Shown piece by piece: positions 22,915 to 23,546 of a stretch of DNA of 23,546 nt. The DNA is from an uncultured Bacillota bacterium. GTDB taxonomy: Bacteria; Bacillota; Clostridia; Lachnospirales; Lachnospiraceae. The stretch spans positions 1-23,546 of the forward strand of contig CAJKMA010000039.1 of NCBI GenBank assembly GCA_905200905.1, in the 5' to 3' direction. Under the pieces are notes generated by a model, which worked only from the letters and a program-made list of their open reading frames with translations, was not told the origin of the DNA and searched no databases. The position numbers and the translations under genes are program-made. Numbering within the stretch: position 1 is the stretch's first letter; the number at the start of each line of letters is the position of its first letter.

Positions 22915-22943
22915 ATTATACGAAAACAGAAAAGAGATGTCAA
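22915..22943 (-). promoter_or_regulatory. Perfect consensus sigma-A promoter for recombinases
   Basis: Minus strand TTGACA (22938–22943), 17-base spacer, TATAAT (22915–22920): both hexamers and the spacing match consensus exactly. It would drive both recombinase genes. Confidence 0.85.
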
Positions 22944-23264
22944 ACAATGAGACATACCATTTACAAATGCGTCTCGTAGGCATCTGAGGTTTCCCGTCCA
23001 TGTCTAACACATAGATATACTCTGATATCAGATACCTTCTTTCTTTTGGTGATATACAGTACCGCAGATACAACGGTGTACCTGCATCGGTGGTAAGCCT
23101 GTGTATACCAAATGCTACTGTTTTCTTAGACTTTAGTAGCTGCTTTGCGGTGTTTTGGACTAGAAAGTATCCAAAAGTGCCATTTCGAAATGAGAACGCA
23201 AGCTATCATGTCTCTGCTCAACTACCCGTATGAACTACGGAACACTACATGCTCAGCAATTGAA
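22944..23264 (-). other. Spacer between excisionase and recombinase genes
   Basis: About 320 bases with no gene I can defend. Two minus-strand frames are open across much of it. One reads …KSKKTVAFGIHRLTTDAG…ISPKERRYLISEYIYVLDMDGKPQMPTRR… from about 23202 to 22892. The other reads …YTVVSAVLYITKRKKVSD…VRHGRETSDAYETHL and stops near 22960. Neither has a good ribosome binding site or start codon. Other structure: three GTAGT units (minus strand) at 23221, 23234 and 23244; a CCGTA/TACGG hairpin (23227–23241); and inverted repeats TTTTGGA/TCCAAAA and GCTACT/AGTAGC. It may hold recombinase or excisionase binding sites, a structured RNA, or a decayed gene. Confidence 0.4.
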
Positions 23265-23462
23265 TTACCGAATAGTTGATATGCTCGGATTGTTCAGCCA
23301 CTGATGAAATGCGTCTTTCGGAATTAAAAAATTTTTCCCTAAACGGATCACAGGAAACATATTTCTATTTTCATAAGAGTCCTTGACAAGTTGATAGGCT
23401 TTATTTCGCCCACAACCAAGCATTTCCTGGATTTCATCAACTGTATACACTTGTTTTTCCAT
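23265..23462 (-). CDS. Excisionase-like helix-turn-helix protein
   Basis: 65-residue DNA-binding protein. Seen: an N-terminal winged-helix/MerR-like HTH, VYTVDEIQEMLGCGRNKAYQLVKDS (residues 5–29), followed by VIRLGKNFLIPKDAFHQWLNN (38–58), the typical 'excisionase family' pattern. Such proteins bend DNA at element ends and favour excision by a partner integrase. The start ATG at 23460–23462 has AAGGAGGT 7 bases upstream. It lies upstream of two recombinases on the same strand, the usual xis–int order, but 395 bases away with a separate promoter for the recombinases, so the two may be regulated independently. It might instead be a general regulator of the element. Confidence 0.85.
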   Translation of the reverse strand: MEKQVYTVDEIQEMLGCGRNKAYQLVKDSYENRNMFPVIRLGKNFLIPKDAFHQWLNNPSISTIR

Positions 23463-23546
23463 AACATTACCTCCTTATAGTGTTCTACCTACTTTTAGAA
23501 AAAGATCTGATGGTTTTGGAGCAGGGCATCATTGAAGGTCGGAAAA

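Overview
The window looks like a low-to-moderate GC Gram-positive anaerobe of the Clostridia, most likely a Lachnospiraceae. The reasons are the gene order radical-SAM (TIGR03960) – TIGR03936 – RNase G and L21 – Prp – L27 – Obg – YhbY – NadD – YqeK – RsfS, the L27 N-terminal extension paired with the Prp protease, a Trp T-box leader, LexA divergent from a LysM protein, and strong AGGAGG ribosome binding sites. Genus assignment is inference from gene order and protein style, not from a search. Nearly every gene is on the minus strand; lexA is the only clear plus-strand gene.

Layout from left to right. (1) 1–3752: an apparent minus-strand operon helD (RNA polymerase-recycling helicase) – OmpR-type response regulator – sensor histidine kinase. 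The kinase frame is broken by one base in a homopolymer near position 50. (2) 3743–5630: a lone trpB2 tryptophan synthase beta chain with its own terminator and a complete T-box leader whose specifier (UGG) and acceptor-binding bulge (UGGC) both point to tRNA-Trp. (3) 5652–9255: a LacI-type regulator, an AraM-type glycerol-1-phosphate dehydrogenase and an aldose-1-epimerase-like protein, probably a small sugar-related group. (4) 9268–10573: the SOS locus, a LysM/YneA-like membrane protein divergent from lexA, with about six LexA-box-like palindromes between them. (5) 10583–14909: rplU – prp – rpmA – terminator – obgE – yhbY – nadD – yqeK – rsfS, a ribosome-biogenesis and NAD operon with tightly packed or overlapping genes. 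(6) 14936–20130: TIGR03960 – TIGR03936 – rng – NUDIX – CPBP protease, overlapping or closely spaced genes in one direction.

(7) 20131–23546: the end of an integrated mobile element, placed directly 5' of the TIGR03960 gene. It carries an excisionase-like HTH protein, a roughly 395-bp spacer ending in a perfect consensus promoter, and two tandem, different tyrosine recombinases that overlap by 8 bp. The second recombinase is split into two frames. The join sits exactly on an in-phase A AAA AAC heptamer preceded by GGAGG, so a programmed -1 frameshift is a serious alternative to a pseudogene or sequencing error. The cargo of the element lies beyond the right edge of the window.

The most interesting items are the two-recombinase module with its possible recoding site and SD-overlapping hairpin, the array of LexA-like boxes, the tRNA-Trp-sensing leader on a solo trpB2, and an RNase G that ends before the usual zinc-link cysteines. 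No rRNA, tRNA or CRISPR array was seen.
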